Assembly: GCA_021199495.1 (NCBI GenBank)
Contig: JAJQHY010000003.1
Span: 1-38,503, forward strand
Direction: 5' to 3'
Origin: Lachnospiraceae bacterium
GTDB taxonomy: Bacteria; Bacillota; Clostridia; Lachnospirales; Lachnospiraceae
Length of the DNA stretch: 38,503 nt
The position numbers and the translations under genes are program-made. The notes under the pieces are model-generated. The model did not search any database. It worked only from the letters and a program-made list of their open reading frames with translations, and was not told the DNA's origin. Shown here in pieces: positions 1 to 7,324 of the stretch; the first letter of the stretch is position 1, and every line of letters starts with the position of its first letter.

Positions 1-57
1 TTCAAGGTGCTATAGTTAAAGGTCAAGTAATGATTACACTTTCGACCCTAACATCTT

Positions 58-351
58 ATGATACAAGGGACAAAAGGTCAGAAATCGAATGTTTACATTC
101 GTATTTATGACCTTGGGGACCGCAACGACATGACACCCGTAGGGCGCCCTGTGGGGGAAGGAGCAAATTTGGCCGATTTTCAGGACAAATTGTGCGGATT
201 CCGAACAGCCCAGGCTGCCCTCTCTTGCCGCTATGCGGCAATTCACCTTGTGGCGTTATGGATTGCGGGATAAGTGAGATAGGAAATCTTTGATTTCCGT
301 AATCGAACTTATGCACAGCAGCGTTTTTGGCGAAGCAATCCATGGTATCAT
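58..351. repeat. dispersed palindromic element, long copy
   Basis: The 463 bases before the first gene hold no convincing gene. The arms ATGATACAAGGG (58-69) and CCATGGTATCAT (340-351) are imperfect inverted repeats. The interior has hairpins, such as one with stem CGAATG/CATTCG near 87-102 nested in AAGGTCA/TGACCTT. The last 22 bases (330-351) are identical to 20002-20023, where a much shorter copy sits with a similar left arm. The layout resembles a MITE and an internally deleted derivative. That interpretation is inference; the shared 22-mer and the arms are seen directly. Confidence 0.5.
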
Positions 352-399
352 ACCTTTTGTCGCTTTAATCATTTTATATTTGGAAATAAAGAAAATAGC

Positions 400-443
400 T
401 TGCCATTCATTCCTGACTCATTTACAATAGCACCGTAAATGAG
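400..443 (+). promoter_or_regulatory. sigma-A promoter with overlapping inverted repeat for the HAD gene
   Basis: A -35 box TTGCCA (400-405) and a -10 box TACAAT (423-428) are separated by 17 bases. The 9-bp perfect inverted repeat CTCATTTAC (417-425) / GTAAATGAG (435-443) overlaps the -10 box. It could be an operator or a leader hairpin just before the ribosome site at 451. Confidence 0.55.
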
Positions 444-463
444 CCAAACCGGAGGGCAGGATT

Positions 464-1273
464 GTGTATAAAATCATTGCGTGTGACCTGGACGAAACAC
501 TGTTAAAGCTGGATAGAACCATCGATCAAAAGGATATCGAAGCCATCGCCATGGCCAGAGAAAAGGGCGTGAAATTCGTGCCCGCCACCGGCAGAGGCTA
601 TAATTCCGTGCAGGAAACCTTACAGGAGCTGGGCTTGTGGCAGCAGGAGGGAGAGTATGTGATTTCCTACAACGGCGGCGCCATCACGGAAAATAAAGGC
701 AATCGCCTGCTACATTTCGAGGGCCTGCCCTTTGACCTGGCGCAGAAACTGTACTGTCGCGGACGGCAGTATGATGTGTGCATTCACGTCTATACGCGGA
801 ATATGGTCTATGTGTACAATTTATTTCAGGGCGAGATCGATTACCTGGCGAACCGCATGGAAATTCAGGTGATTGATACAGACAATATCGAATTCCTGCG
901 CGGGCAGGAGATCGCGAAAGTGCTCTACACTAACACGGACCGCGCTTATTTGAATCAGATTGAAAAGGACCTTCAGGACATCACCGGCGAGATCGCCGTT
1001 TCCTACTCTTCCAATCGCTACATCGAGTTTAATCACCGAGGAGTCAATAAGGGCCAGGGGCTGATTTCCCTGGCAAAGCTCTTGAACGTGGACCTGGCGC
1101 AGACCATCGCCATCGGAGATAATTACAATGACCTGCCCATGATCAAAGCTGCCGGTCTCGGCGTGGGCGTGGCCAACACGGTGGAGAGCATGAAGGCGGA
1201 GTGCGATTACATCACGAAAGCGACATGCAATGAGAGCGCGGTGGCGGAGGTGATCCGGAGGTTTGTGTTGTGA
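464..1273 (+). CDS. HAD-superfamily hydrolase, Cof/YidA-type phosphatase
   Basis: Predicted cytoplasmic Mg-dependent phosphatase of small phosphorylated metabolites such as sugar phosphates; the exact substrate cannot be read from the sequence. The 269-residue length fits the Cof subfamily. HAD motif I is DLDET (D8 nucleophile, D10 general acid/base), motif II is the Thr in PATGRGY near residue 45, and motif IV is GDNYNDLPM near residue 218. The large segment between motifs II and IV is the C2 cap. Translation starts at GTG 464 behind GGAGGG at 451-456; an ATG would lose motif I. It has its own promoter and is followed by a strong hairpin, so it is probably monocistronic. Family assignment is firm, substrate unknown. 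Confidence 0.9.
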   Translation: MYKIIACDLDETLLKLDRTIDQKDIEAIAMAREKGVKFVPATGRGYNSVQETLQELGLWQQEGEYVISYNGGAITENKGNRLLHFEGLPFDLAQKLYCRGRQYDVCIHVYTRNMVYVYNLFQGEIDYLANRMEIQVIDTDNIEFLRGQEIAKVLYTNTDRAYLNQIEKDLQDITGEIAVSYSSNRYIEFNHRGVNKGQGLISLAKLLNVDLAQTIAIGDNYNDLPMIKAAGLGVGVANTVESMKAECDYITKATCNESAVAEVIRRFVL

Positions 1274-1316
1274 AGACAGCCATGATATTGAAAGATGATT
1301 TGTAAGAGAAAGAAAA

Positions 1317-1344
1317 GGAAGCGCACCGTTGTTGGTGCGCTTCC
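1317..1344 (-). terminator. perfect 11-bp hairpin, likely bidirectional terminator
   Basis: GGAAGCGCACC (1317-1327) pairs perfectly with GGTGCGCTTCC (1334-1344) around a 6-base loop. On the minus strand it is followed by a T-rich tract, which suits termination of the gene at 1461-1841. On the plus strand it sits about 45 bases after the HAD stop but lacks a good T run. Confidence 0.5.
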
Positions 1345-1352
1345 GTAATATG

Positions 1353-1433
1353 ACGAATAAAATAGGTGGGTGACAATCCACATCTCCTAGCTATGGGCGA
1401 CGGCCGCCTGTTCCGTCCTCAGATTTTATTCGT
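1353..1433 (-). other. candidate structured RNA, closed by an 11-bp stem
   Basis: ACGAATAAAAT (1353-1363) pairs perfectly with ATTTTATTCGT (1423-1433). Inside, read on the minus strand, are small stems GGCG/CGCC and GTGG/CCAC, giving a branched fold of about 80 nt next to the hairpin at 1317-1344. I do not recognise it as a known RNA class. It could be a structured 3' UTR of the minus-strand gene, a small RNA, or an insertion-sequence relic. Strand is assigned only from that neighbour. Confidence 0.3.
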
Positions 1434-1460
1434 AATCATCTTATGTGTAATGTACAATCA

Positions 1461-1841
1461 TTATACCTGATTTTTTATTTCTGTCAAGGGAATCAGGGTA
1501 CCTTTTTCAATATAGCGCTCCGCATTGCAGGTACTTAAGCAGTGCAATGTTTTGATATAGCATATCTTTGATGAAGAAGGTTTTACGGCAACGCGTACAT
1601 AATCTTTGCTGAAATGATAAAATTTTACAAACAGGATAGAAGAATCTTTTGGATTTATTCCAATGTAATCAGGCTGACTGATAATGAGCGCAATATCAGG
1701 AAAATATTTTTCATATTCATAAGGATGTCGGTTTTTAATATGTTCAATGTTGATTTCTCCGATATATACTGGCGTATCGGCAGACAGGTCAAGGTGAAGA
1801 AGGTGGATTATTCTGGAAGAAATATATGCGACAGGTTTCAT
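1461..1841 (-). CDS. orphan PBECR3-like nuclease-domain protein
   Basis: A 126-residue protein resembling the PBECR3 domain (phage-Barnase/EndoU/colicin E5-D/RelE-like nucleases), usually found inside phage polyvalent proteins or as toxin-like effectors. The family pattern is seen as INIEHIKNRHP (31-40), IISQPDYIGINP (53-64) and YVRVAVKPSS (81-90), with H34 and H39 as plausible catalytic residues. There is no signal peptide or membrane segment. The start follows AAGGA about 10 bases upstream. An unsupported 26-codon frame (1849-1929) ends just before it, and no immunity gene is obvious. It is transcribed against the HAD gene. Domain call is from memory of the family pattern; activity is inference. 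Confidence 0.65.
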   Translation of the reverse strand: MKPVAYISSRIIHLLHLDLSADTPVYIGEINIEHIKNRHPYEYEKYFPDIALIISQPDYIGINPKDSSILFVKFYHFSKDYVRVAVKPSSSKICYIKTLHCLSTCNAERYIEKGTLIPLTEIKNQV

Positions 1842-1957
1842 TTTTCTGTTATTCCTTATTCTGGCATTCAGGGTTCATGTTTCCGGTGGCGGGAGTATTT
1901 TGGAATGCCTGTATTTCCTGAAATAACATAGGATAAGGAGTACAGAATTTTTATCAT

Positions 1958-1987
1958 TTGTCGAATATTGTATTGTTTCTGTATTAT
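1958..1987 (+). promoter_or_regulatory. candidate promoter for the XRE regulator
   Basis: TTGTCG (1958-1963) and TATTAT (1982-1987) are 18 bases apart, giving a leader of about 155 nt before the ATG at 2150. Nothing else supportable was seen in 1842-2149. Confidence 0.4.
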
Positions 1988-2149
1988 AAATGAAGTGGTT
2001 GCTTCTGTAAAGAGACAGCGGAATAGATTTAGGAATGTTTTTAGTGCTTTTTATCGTTTGTAAAGCAATAGAGCGCGATTGTAAGCCCGTGTTGCTTTCT
2101 TTGCCGAAGGGCATGTGTTATGCTCAGGCCACGAAAGGAGAGAACGAAA

Positions 2150-2818
2150 ATGGAACTGGGGAAAGAGATCAGACAATTAAGGAAGCTTTCGGGGATGACG
2201 CAGGAGCAGCTGGCTGAAAAACTGAATGTGTCCAGGCAGGCTCTGTCAAAGTGGGAAAAAGACTTAAGCACGCCGGATCTGGAGAGCATGGTCAAAATTT
2301 CTATCCTGTTTCAGGTTCCTCTGGACGAATTATTGATGAAGGAGGCAAAACGGATGGAGGAAAGAACGACACAGATTACGTTGGAAGATCTGACGAAAAT
2401 TCAGGAGCATAATCGGAAAATGAATGTGCTGCTGGTCAGCGGCAGCACCTATCAGGATGGAGATGGCAATAACGCGTCGGTTTTCTGCGAGGTCTGGTTT
2501 GGAATTGATGGAAATGCCTGTGATTTAGGCAGAATTGAGAGTATGAGTACAGCTTATCCGATACGCTATGGGGATCAGTGTCTTTATACGGCTTCCAACC
2601 AAAGCTTTGAAATCTGGATGATCGATAATGAAAACTGCGAGCTGGCCTTAAAGACACAGTATCAGGTGGTTAACGGGGAGGATGGCAGCGAAGCTTATTA
2701 TCGAATAGAGGATGGAGTCGAGACGGTGATTTCGGAGGAGGAATTCTGGGCATCCTATGAGATTTACGAGAGCGGAACAGTGGCAAGGTTCGCTTACGGG
2801 GCAAGCGACCGCTCGTGA
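2150..2818 (+). CDS. XRE-family transcriptional regulator with unknown C-terminal domain
   Basis: A 222-residue DNA-binding protein. Residues 1-62 are a Cro/C1-type helix-turn-helix (GMTQEQLAEKLNVSRQALSK, then WEKDLSTPDLESMVKIS). A charged, probably helical linker follows (about 68-95), then a mixed region without transmembrane segments that may bind a ligand or partner; I do not recognise it. The ATG at 2150 is preferred over an in-frame ATG at 2120 because GAAAGGAG lies just upstream of it. The gene stands alone between a promoter candidate and a hairpin. Target genes cannot be told from the sequence. Confidence 0.85.
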   Translation: MELGKEIRQLRKLSGMTQEQLAEKLNVSRQALSKWEKDLSTPDLESMVKISILFQVPLDELLMKEAKRMEERTTQITLEDLTKIQEHNRKMNVLLVSGSTYQDGDGNNASVFCEVWFGIDGNACDLGRIESMSTAYPIRYGDQCLYTASNQSFEIWMIDNENCELALKTQYQVVNGEDGSEAYYRIEDGVETVISEEEFWASYEIYESGTVARFAYGASDRS

Positions 2819-2880
2819 GGGACAGGAGCAAATCATTGAGGTTTGCAACTGAAGATTGGCAGTGAAAATGGTAAAAAGCG

Positions 2881-2930
2881 GCCGCCATGATTGTTGTACA
2901 AAAGTGGCGGCTGACTTGTTTTATTCTTTG
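2881..2930 (+). terminator. probable terminator of the XRE gene
   Basis: GCCGCCA (2881-2887) pairs with TGGCGGC (2905-2911), followed by a T-rich stretch. The loop is long (17 nt). Confidence 0.5.
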
Positions 2931-2979
2931 GTATACTTTTTGCTGTTCCTATATTGCGTTTCCGTTCAAACCTGCTGCC

Positions 2980-3528
2980 TCAAATAAGCGGGGCAATCTG
3001 AGAAAAATCAATATTCAGATCCTCATAAATTCCGACCTTGACTGTATCTGAGAAAGTGTATATTTCTGTTTCATCGTGGGCGAAGTCATACACCATGACA
3101 CGGTTTTTAGCAGGATCGACGATCCAGTATTCATGGACACCGGCGGATTCATACTTAAATAATTTGATCATGTAGTCCATGCGCCGGGAAGCGGGGGAAA
3201 CGATTTCGATAATCCAGTCGGGAGCACCCTCACATCCTCGGTCTGTCAGTTTGTCGGGATCACAGATCACGGAAATATCCGGCTCAACATAGGTGTATTG
3301 ATCTTTATCCAGGAATACGGCGAAGGGTGCAATGTCCACTTCACAGTGTCCGCCGTTTCTTTTAATGTGGTTATTTATGGCTGTACACAGTTCAGTAACA
3401 ATTCTTTGATGTTTCCTGCTGGGCGGCGCCATATCATAAATCCGGCCGTCTATCAGTTCGGCGCGTTTACCGTCCGGCAAATTGTATATATCATCTACGG
3501 TATAAAGGTGCTCTTCTGGTAAAGGCAT
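2980..3528 (-). CDS. Uma2-family (DUF820) PD-(D/E)XK nuclease-fold protein, copy 1
   Basis: A 182-residue protein of the Uma2 family, which has a restriction-endonuclease-like fold and unknown cellular role. The core shows VEPDISVIC, DWIIEIVSP and a later EYWIVDP strand, supplying the acidic metal-binding residues. Start: the ATG at 3528 (MPLPEEHLY) follows AAAGGAAG; the upstream in-frame ATG at 3546 would place that Shine-Dalgarno inside the gene. A close paralogue lies at 24507-25052, sharing long blocks (YNLPDG-RAELIDG, MAPPSRKHQ, TYVEPDISVICD, GAPDWIIEIVSP). It is monocistronic with its own promoter. Family assignment is strong; function unknown. Confidence 0.88.
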   Translation of the reverse strand: MPLPEEHLYTVDDIYNLPDGKRAELIDGRIYDMAPPSRKHQRIVTELCTAINNHIKRNGGHCEVDIAPFAVFLDKDQYTYVEPDISVICDPDKLTDRGCEGAPDWIIEIVSPASRRMDYMIKLFKYESAGVHEYWIVDPAKNRVMVYDFAHDETEIYTFSDTVKVGIYEDLNIDFSQIAPLI

Positions 3529-3611
3529 TTTCACACTTCCTTTCATGGCTATTATGCCCAGTGGGACGATTATATGGATTTTGATTGATCGTGGTTCATG
3601 TATTTGTCTGA

Positions 3612-3640
3612 ATTATACTTTATAAATCTCTGGATGTAAA
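3612..3640 (-). promoter_or_regulatory. sigma-A promoter of Uma2 copy 1
   Basis: On the minus strand, TTTACA (complement of 3635-3640) and TATAAT (complement of 3612-3617) are 17 bases apart. Confidence 0.65.
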
Positions 3641-3714
3641 TAAGTAAAAATGGATGTTGTCCTCCGTTGAAGGTATTTCTCTAAGTGGTATAAAAATGAA
3701 GTAAAACGGCATTA

Positions 3715-3743
3715 TTTACAATTATTTTGCAGTGTGCTAAGAT
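3715..3743 (+). promoter_or_regulatory. sigma-A promoter of the MATE gene
   Basis: TTTACA (3715-3720), 17-base spacer, TAAGAT (3738-3743), about 60 bases before the start codon. Confidence 0.65.
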
Positions 3744-3803
3744 AGAGCAGTCGGCGGGAACACCCCGCTTGAGAAATGACTGACGAAAGAAGATGAACGG
3801 CAC

Positions 3804-5162
3804 ATGAACCATCACGCGGCTGTACAGCAGCAGAAAGATTTTTCACAGGGCAAGGTCTGGCGCAACATCACCGCGCAGGCGGTGCCGCTGACGATTGCGC
3901 AGCTGATTCACCTTTTATATAATGTAGTGGACCGGATTTATATCGGGCATCTGCCCGAGGTGGGGAGTCTTGCGCTGACGGGTGTGGGACTCACTTTTCC
4001 ATTCAGCACGTTTATCTTAGCCTGTGCGAATCTGTTCGGAACGGGCGGGGCGCCGTTGTTTTCCATCGCCAGGGGCGCGAAGGAGGAAGAGCGGGCGAAG
4101 GATATTTTAGGCAATGTGTTTACGCTGACACTGGCGTCATCTGTGGTGATTTTTCTGCTTTGCTATCTGTTTCGGGTGCCGGTACTCTATCTCTTCGGGG
4201 CGAGCGACGCCACGATCGGTTACGCGGAGAGTTATCTGCGGATTTATCTTTACGGCGTGCTTTTCTCCATGATTGTCACGGGGATGAACGGCTTCATCAG
4301 CGCGTTGGGTTTCCCGAAGACTGCCATGTGGACCACGGTCATCGGCGCGGTTTTAAATCTGATTCTCGATCCCATCTTTATCTTTGGTTTGAATCTGGGC
4401 GTGCAGGGTGCGGCGATTGCCACAGTAATCAGCCAGGGTGTGTCCGCCGTCTGGATCATGCGCTTCCTGCTGGGCAAACAGAACGAATACAAACTGACGC
4501 TGGCACATATGAGGCTGAAGCCTCGCCTGGTGAAGGAAATCCTGGGGCTGGGCGTCACCGGCTTCATGCAGCAGTTTACCAACTGTCTGGTGCAGATCGT
4601 GTGCAACGCGACGCTCCAGACCTACGGCGGCGATGTTTACGTGGGAATCATGACCATCATCAACAGCATCCGCGAAATTGCTTCCCTCCCGGTCAGCGGT
4701 TTGAGCAGCGGCGGACAGCCGGTTTTAGGATATAATTATGGTGCGGGCAAGACTCACCGGGTCAAGGAGGGCATCCGTTTCATGTCGATTGCCGGCGTGA
4801 TTTATACCGCCGTGATGTGGGCGGTGATCCTGCTCTTCCCGGCCGCCTTTATCCGGATTTTCTCCACTGACGCCGAGACGATTGAGCTCGGCATCCGCGC
4901 CACACGCATTTATTTCATGGGTTTTGTCTTCATGAGCCTCCAGTTCATGGGACAGTCCACCTTCGTGGGGCTGGGAAAGGCAAGGCGGGCGGTCTTTTTC
5001 TCTATTTTGCGCAAGGTTGTGATTGTGGTGCCGCTGACACTCCTTTTCCCGGTCTTTCTGGGGACGGACGGCGTCTTTTTAGCCGAGCCGGTTTCCAACC
5101 TGATCGGCGGCCTGGCCTGTTTCCTGACGATGTGGTTCACCGTGTACAGAAAGCTGGAATAA
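3804..5162 (+). CDS. MATE-family multidrug/metabolite efflux transporter
   Basis: A 452-residue integral membrane protein of normal MATE length with about 12 hydrophobic helices in two similar halves. It is predicted to export drugs or metabolites in exchange for Na+ or H+. N-terminal signature stretches are VPLTIAQLIHLLYNVVDRIY and the pore-region Gly-rich FGTGGAPLFSIARG; the second half has PVSGLSSGGQPVLGYNYGAG, also typical. The start ATG at 3804 is preceded by a weak GAAAGAAG. A second MATE gene at 17442-18837 is frameshifted. The gene has its own promoter and is followed directly by the 5166-5413 element, whose hairpins may end the transcript. Substrate unknown. Confidence 0.92.
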   Translation: MNHHAAVQQQKDFSQGKVWRNITAQAVPLTIAQLIHLLYNVVDRIYIGHLPEVGSLALTGVGLTFPFSTFILACANLFGTGGAPLFSIARGAKEEERAKDILGNVFTLTLASSVVIFLLCYLFRVPVLYLFGASDATIGYAESYLRIYLYGVLFSMIVTGMNGFISALGFPKTAMWTTVIGAVLNLILDPIFIFGLNLGVQGAAIATVISQGVSAVWIMRFLLGKQNEYKLTLAHMRLKPRLVKEILGLGVTGFMQQFTNCLVQIVCNATLQTYGGDVYVGIMTIINSIREIASLPVSGLSSGGQPVLGYNYGAGKTHRVKEGIRFMSIAGVIYTAVMWAVILLFPAAFIRIFSTDAETIELGIRATRIYFMGFVFMSLQFMGQSTFVGLGKARRAVFFSILRKVVIVVPLTLLFPVFLGTDGVFLAEPVSNLIGGLACFLTMWFTVYRKLE

Positions 5163-5165
5163 CAA

Positions 5166-5413
5166 TGTTACTATTCACGGCCATCGGAAAATACAGACAA
5201 GGTCTTCGTGCTTGCACGTAAGATATTGACTGTATTTTCTGATGAGCCTGTGAAGCAGGGCGCAAGACGTCCGGGGGACGTCTGTTCTGCGCCGACCGAA
5301 GCGGAGCGAAGACATCCACCCACATAAGCAAAAAGATGAGTCGCGTTCTTTGCGACGTCAGACACGAAGTGGATGCTTTTGCGCATGTGGGCGGAGGGCC
5401 GTGAATAGTAACA
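5166..5413. repeat. 248-bp element bounded by perfect 17-bp inverted repeats
   Basis: TGTTACTATTCACGGCC (5166-5182) is repeated in perfect inverse at 5397-5413. Inside are GAAAATACAG/CTGTATTTTC, GGCGCA/TGCGCC enclosing AGACGTCC/GGACGTCT, GTCGC/GCGAC, and an imperfect CCCACAT...GCAAAA pair with TTTTGC..ATGTGGG. There is no plausible gene; the minus frame across it is a shadow. A 20-base core (GCGCCGACCGAAGCGGAGCG, from 5289) recurs with one mismatch at 21734-21753. This looks like a MITE-like or structured-RNA repeat. It fills most of the 342-base gap 5163-5504. Confidence 0.7.
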
Positions 5414-5440
5414 GGGCAATCTCAATTTTTCGAAGCACAG

Positions 5441-5469
5441 TTGAACATGTGTTGAGGTTGACGTATTAT
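5441..5469 (+). promoter_or_regulatory. sigma-A promoter of the two-component operon
   Basis: TTGAAC (5441-5446), 17 bases, TATTAT (5464-5469), 35 bases before the start at 5505 and just after the repeat element. Confidence 0.65.
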
Positions 5470-5504
5470 TGTCTTAAAGATGATTGTTAAAAAGGAGCCC
5501 CTCC

Positions 5505-6179
5505 ATGTTCAAAATCCTGATTGCTGAAGACGACAGCGAACTCAGGCAACTCTTTGAAAAAGTCCTGACCAAAAACGGCTACTCCACCATCGGTGTTCCT
5601 GACGGTGAAAAAGCCCTGGAGGTCCTGGACCACGAATATATTGACCTCATCATTTCCGACATCATGATGCCGGTTATGGACGGCTATGCGCTCGTCCGTT
5701 CCCTGCGGGAGTCGGGGGATCAGACGCCGGTTCTCATGATTACCGCCAAGGACGCTTTTGATGACATGCGTCTGGGCTTTCTCTCCGGCACGGACGACTA
5801 CATGGTCAAGCCCGTCAACGTCAATGAAATGGTCCTGCGGGTCGGCGCCTTATTGCGGCGTGCGCAGATGATCAGCGAGCGCAGACAGGTTATTGGCGGG
5901 ACTGTGATGGATTATGATTCCATGACCGTTTCCTGGGATGGAGAAAGCATGGTGCTGCCCCAGAAGGAATTTTTACTTCTGTATAAAATGAGTTCCTATC
6001 CGGGCCGCATTTTCACCAGGCAGCAGCTCATGGACGATATCTGGGGATATGACAGCGAGACGACGCCTCACACCGTAGATGTACACATTGGCCGCCTGCG
6101 CGATCGTTTCCGGGACAATCCGGATTTTCAGATTGTGACCATGCGTGGCGTGGGTTATAAGGTAGTGAAAAAAACGTAA
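5505..6179 (+). CDS. OmpR/PhoB-family response regulator
   Basis: A 224-residue cytoplasmic transcription factor. The receiver domain (1-115) has the acidic pocket D9/D10, phosphoacceptor D52 in ISDIMMP, T80 and K102 in YMVKP. The C-terminal winged helix (about 128-222) carries LPQKEFLLL, the RQQLMDDIWGYD segment, the recognition-helix region HTVDVHIGRLRDRF and the closing RGVGYKV wing. The ATG at 5505 has AAAAAGGAG 5 bases upstream; the in-frame TTG at 5484 is less likely. It is followed after 89 bases by its kinase, so they form a pair, with a phosphatidyltransferase as third gene. Target genes are unknown; its own operon and the neighbouring importer are natural candidates. Confidence 0.93.
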   Translation: MFKILIAEDDSELRQLFEKVLTKNGYSTIGVPDGEKALEVLDHEYIDLIISDIMMPVMDGYALVRSLRESGDQTPVLMITAKDAFDDMRLGFLSGTDDYMVKPVNVNEMVLRVGALLRRAQMISERRQVIGGTVMDYDSMTVSWDGESMVLPQKEFLLLYKMSSYPGRIFTRQQLMDDIWGYDSETTPHTVDVHIGRLRDRFRDNPDFQIVTMRGVGYKVVKKT

Positions 6180-6268
6180 CAGGAAAGCAACAGACAGGAA
6201 AAGGGTGCAGATGCTTCTGTGCCGCAGATCGTCGGCATGAAGACTCGACAAGCGGGTATGGAGTTGTT

Positions 6269-7324
6269 ATGAAGAAAAAAGCAAGGAAGCGTGTGTTCAG
6301 TCTTCGGAATTATTTTACTGTGATCACCCTGATTATCATGGTGGTGACATTGTTGGTGGCCAATGCTGGCGCTTATCTGCTGGACTGGATATTCGGCTTC
6401 TCCATGACGCTGCCGATCACAGTTGCCATTCCGATTCTGAGCATCATCCTGGGAACCGGCATCACCGCGGTGACGAGCAAATTTTTCCTGGCGCCGATCA
6501 CCCGCCTCAGTCAGGCGATGAAAGAAGTGGCGGACGGGAAACACGAGGTCAAGCTTACGGATGAAAAGAATCCGGTGACGGAAATTACGGACAGCTACGA
6601 CAGCTTTAACACCATGACCGGCGCCATTGCGGCCGCGGAGGAGTTGCAGAATGAGTTCATTTCCAATGTTTCCCATGAATTCAAGACGCCTATCAACGCC
6701 ATAGAGGGTTACGCCATGCTCTTGCAGGGGGACCCGCAGGAGACGGCGGAGCAGGAGGAATATATTCAGAAAATTCTCCTGAATACCAGAAGGCTTTCCG
6801 ATCTGGTGGGCAATATCCTTCTATTGTCCAAGTTGGAGAGCAGGGATATCACGGCGGAAAAAACTTCTTTTCGCCTGGATGAACAGATCCGCCAGGCCAT
6901 TGTACAGCTGGAGCCGCAGTGGGAACCGAAAAATATTGAGTTCGATGTGGAGATGGAGTCGATAAACTGTGTTGCCGACGAGAAGCTTTTGCAGCATGTG
7001 TGGCTGAATCTGGTCGGAAACGCGGTGAAATTTGCTCCGCAGGACGGCTTCATTGAAATTCGCCTGAGAGAGGATGTGGCAAAGGAAAGCATCATTTTCA
7101 CGATTCTCGATAATGGGCAGGGCGTCCCGCCCGGCCAGGAGGAGCGGATTTTTGAGCGGTTCTATCAGGCAGACAGCTCCCACAAAGCGGAGGGAAACGG
7201 CCTGGGTCTTGCGCTTGTAAAGCGGGCGGTGGAGATGAGCGGTGGAACGGTTTCGGCTGAAAATGTGACAGAGGGCGGTTGTAAGTTTACGGTAACGCTG
7301 CCGTTGCCGGAGGAGGACAAATGA
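6269..7324 (+). CDS. sensor histidine kinase with minimal sensor domain
   Basis: A 351-residue membrane kinase. Two transmembrane helices (about 15-40 and 47-70) are separated by only a handful of residues, so no extracellular sensor fits. A HAMP-like linker follows (74-125), then the DHp helix with H136 in NVSHEFKTP and a HATPase_c domain: N box around N247-N251 (WLNLVGNAVKF), G1 DNGQG (281-285), F box FERFYQ and G2 GNGLGL (310-315). Such short-loop kinases often sense events within the membrane or through a partner transporter; that is family knowledge. Its stop overlaps the next start by 4 bases (ATGA), so the phosphatidyltransferase is translationally coupled. GGAG lies 5 bases before the ATG. 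Confidence 0.92.
   Translation: MKKKARKRVFSLRNYFTVITLIIMVVTLLVANAGAYLLDWIFGFSMTLPITVAIPILSIILGTGITAVTSKFFLAPITRLSQAMKEVADGKHEVKLTDEKNPVTEITDSYDSFNTMTGAIAAAEELQNEFISNVSHEFKTPINAIEGYAMLLQGDPQETAEQEEYIQKILLNTRRLSDLVGNILLLSKLESRDITAEKTSFRLDEQIRQAIVQLEPQWEPKNIEFDVEMESINCVADEKLLQHVWLNLVGNAVKFAPQDGFIEIRLREDVAKESIIFTILDNGQGVPPGQEERIFERFYQADSSHKAEGNGLGLALVKRAVEMSGGTVSAENVTEGGCKFTVTLPLPEEDK

Noticed and set aside
56-343. 95-residue minus-strand frame across the first repeat
   Set aside because: Composition is not protein-like and the region is explained by hairpins and shared repeat sequence.
821-1381. Long minus-strand frame opposite the HAD gene
   Set aside because: It overlaps a clear HAD coding region and has no domain-like pattern.
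1849-1929. 26-codon minus-strand frame that could be an antitoxin for the PBECR3-like gene
   Set aside because: No Shine-Dalgarno sequence, very short, and no recognisable motif.
5166-5413. Insertion sequence with transposase
   Set aside because: Only 248 bp and no transposase-like frame; treated as a non-autonomous or structural element.
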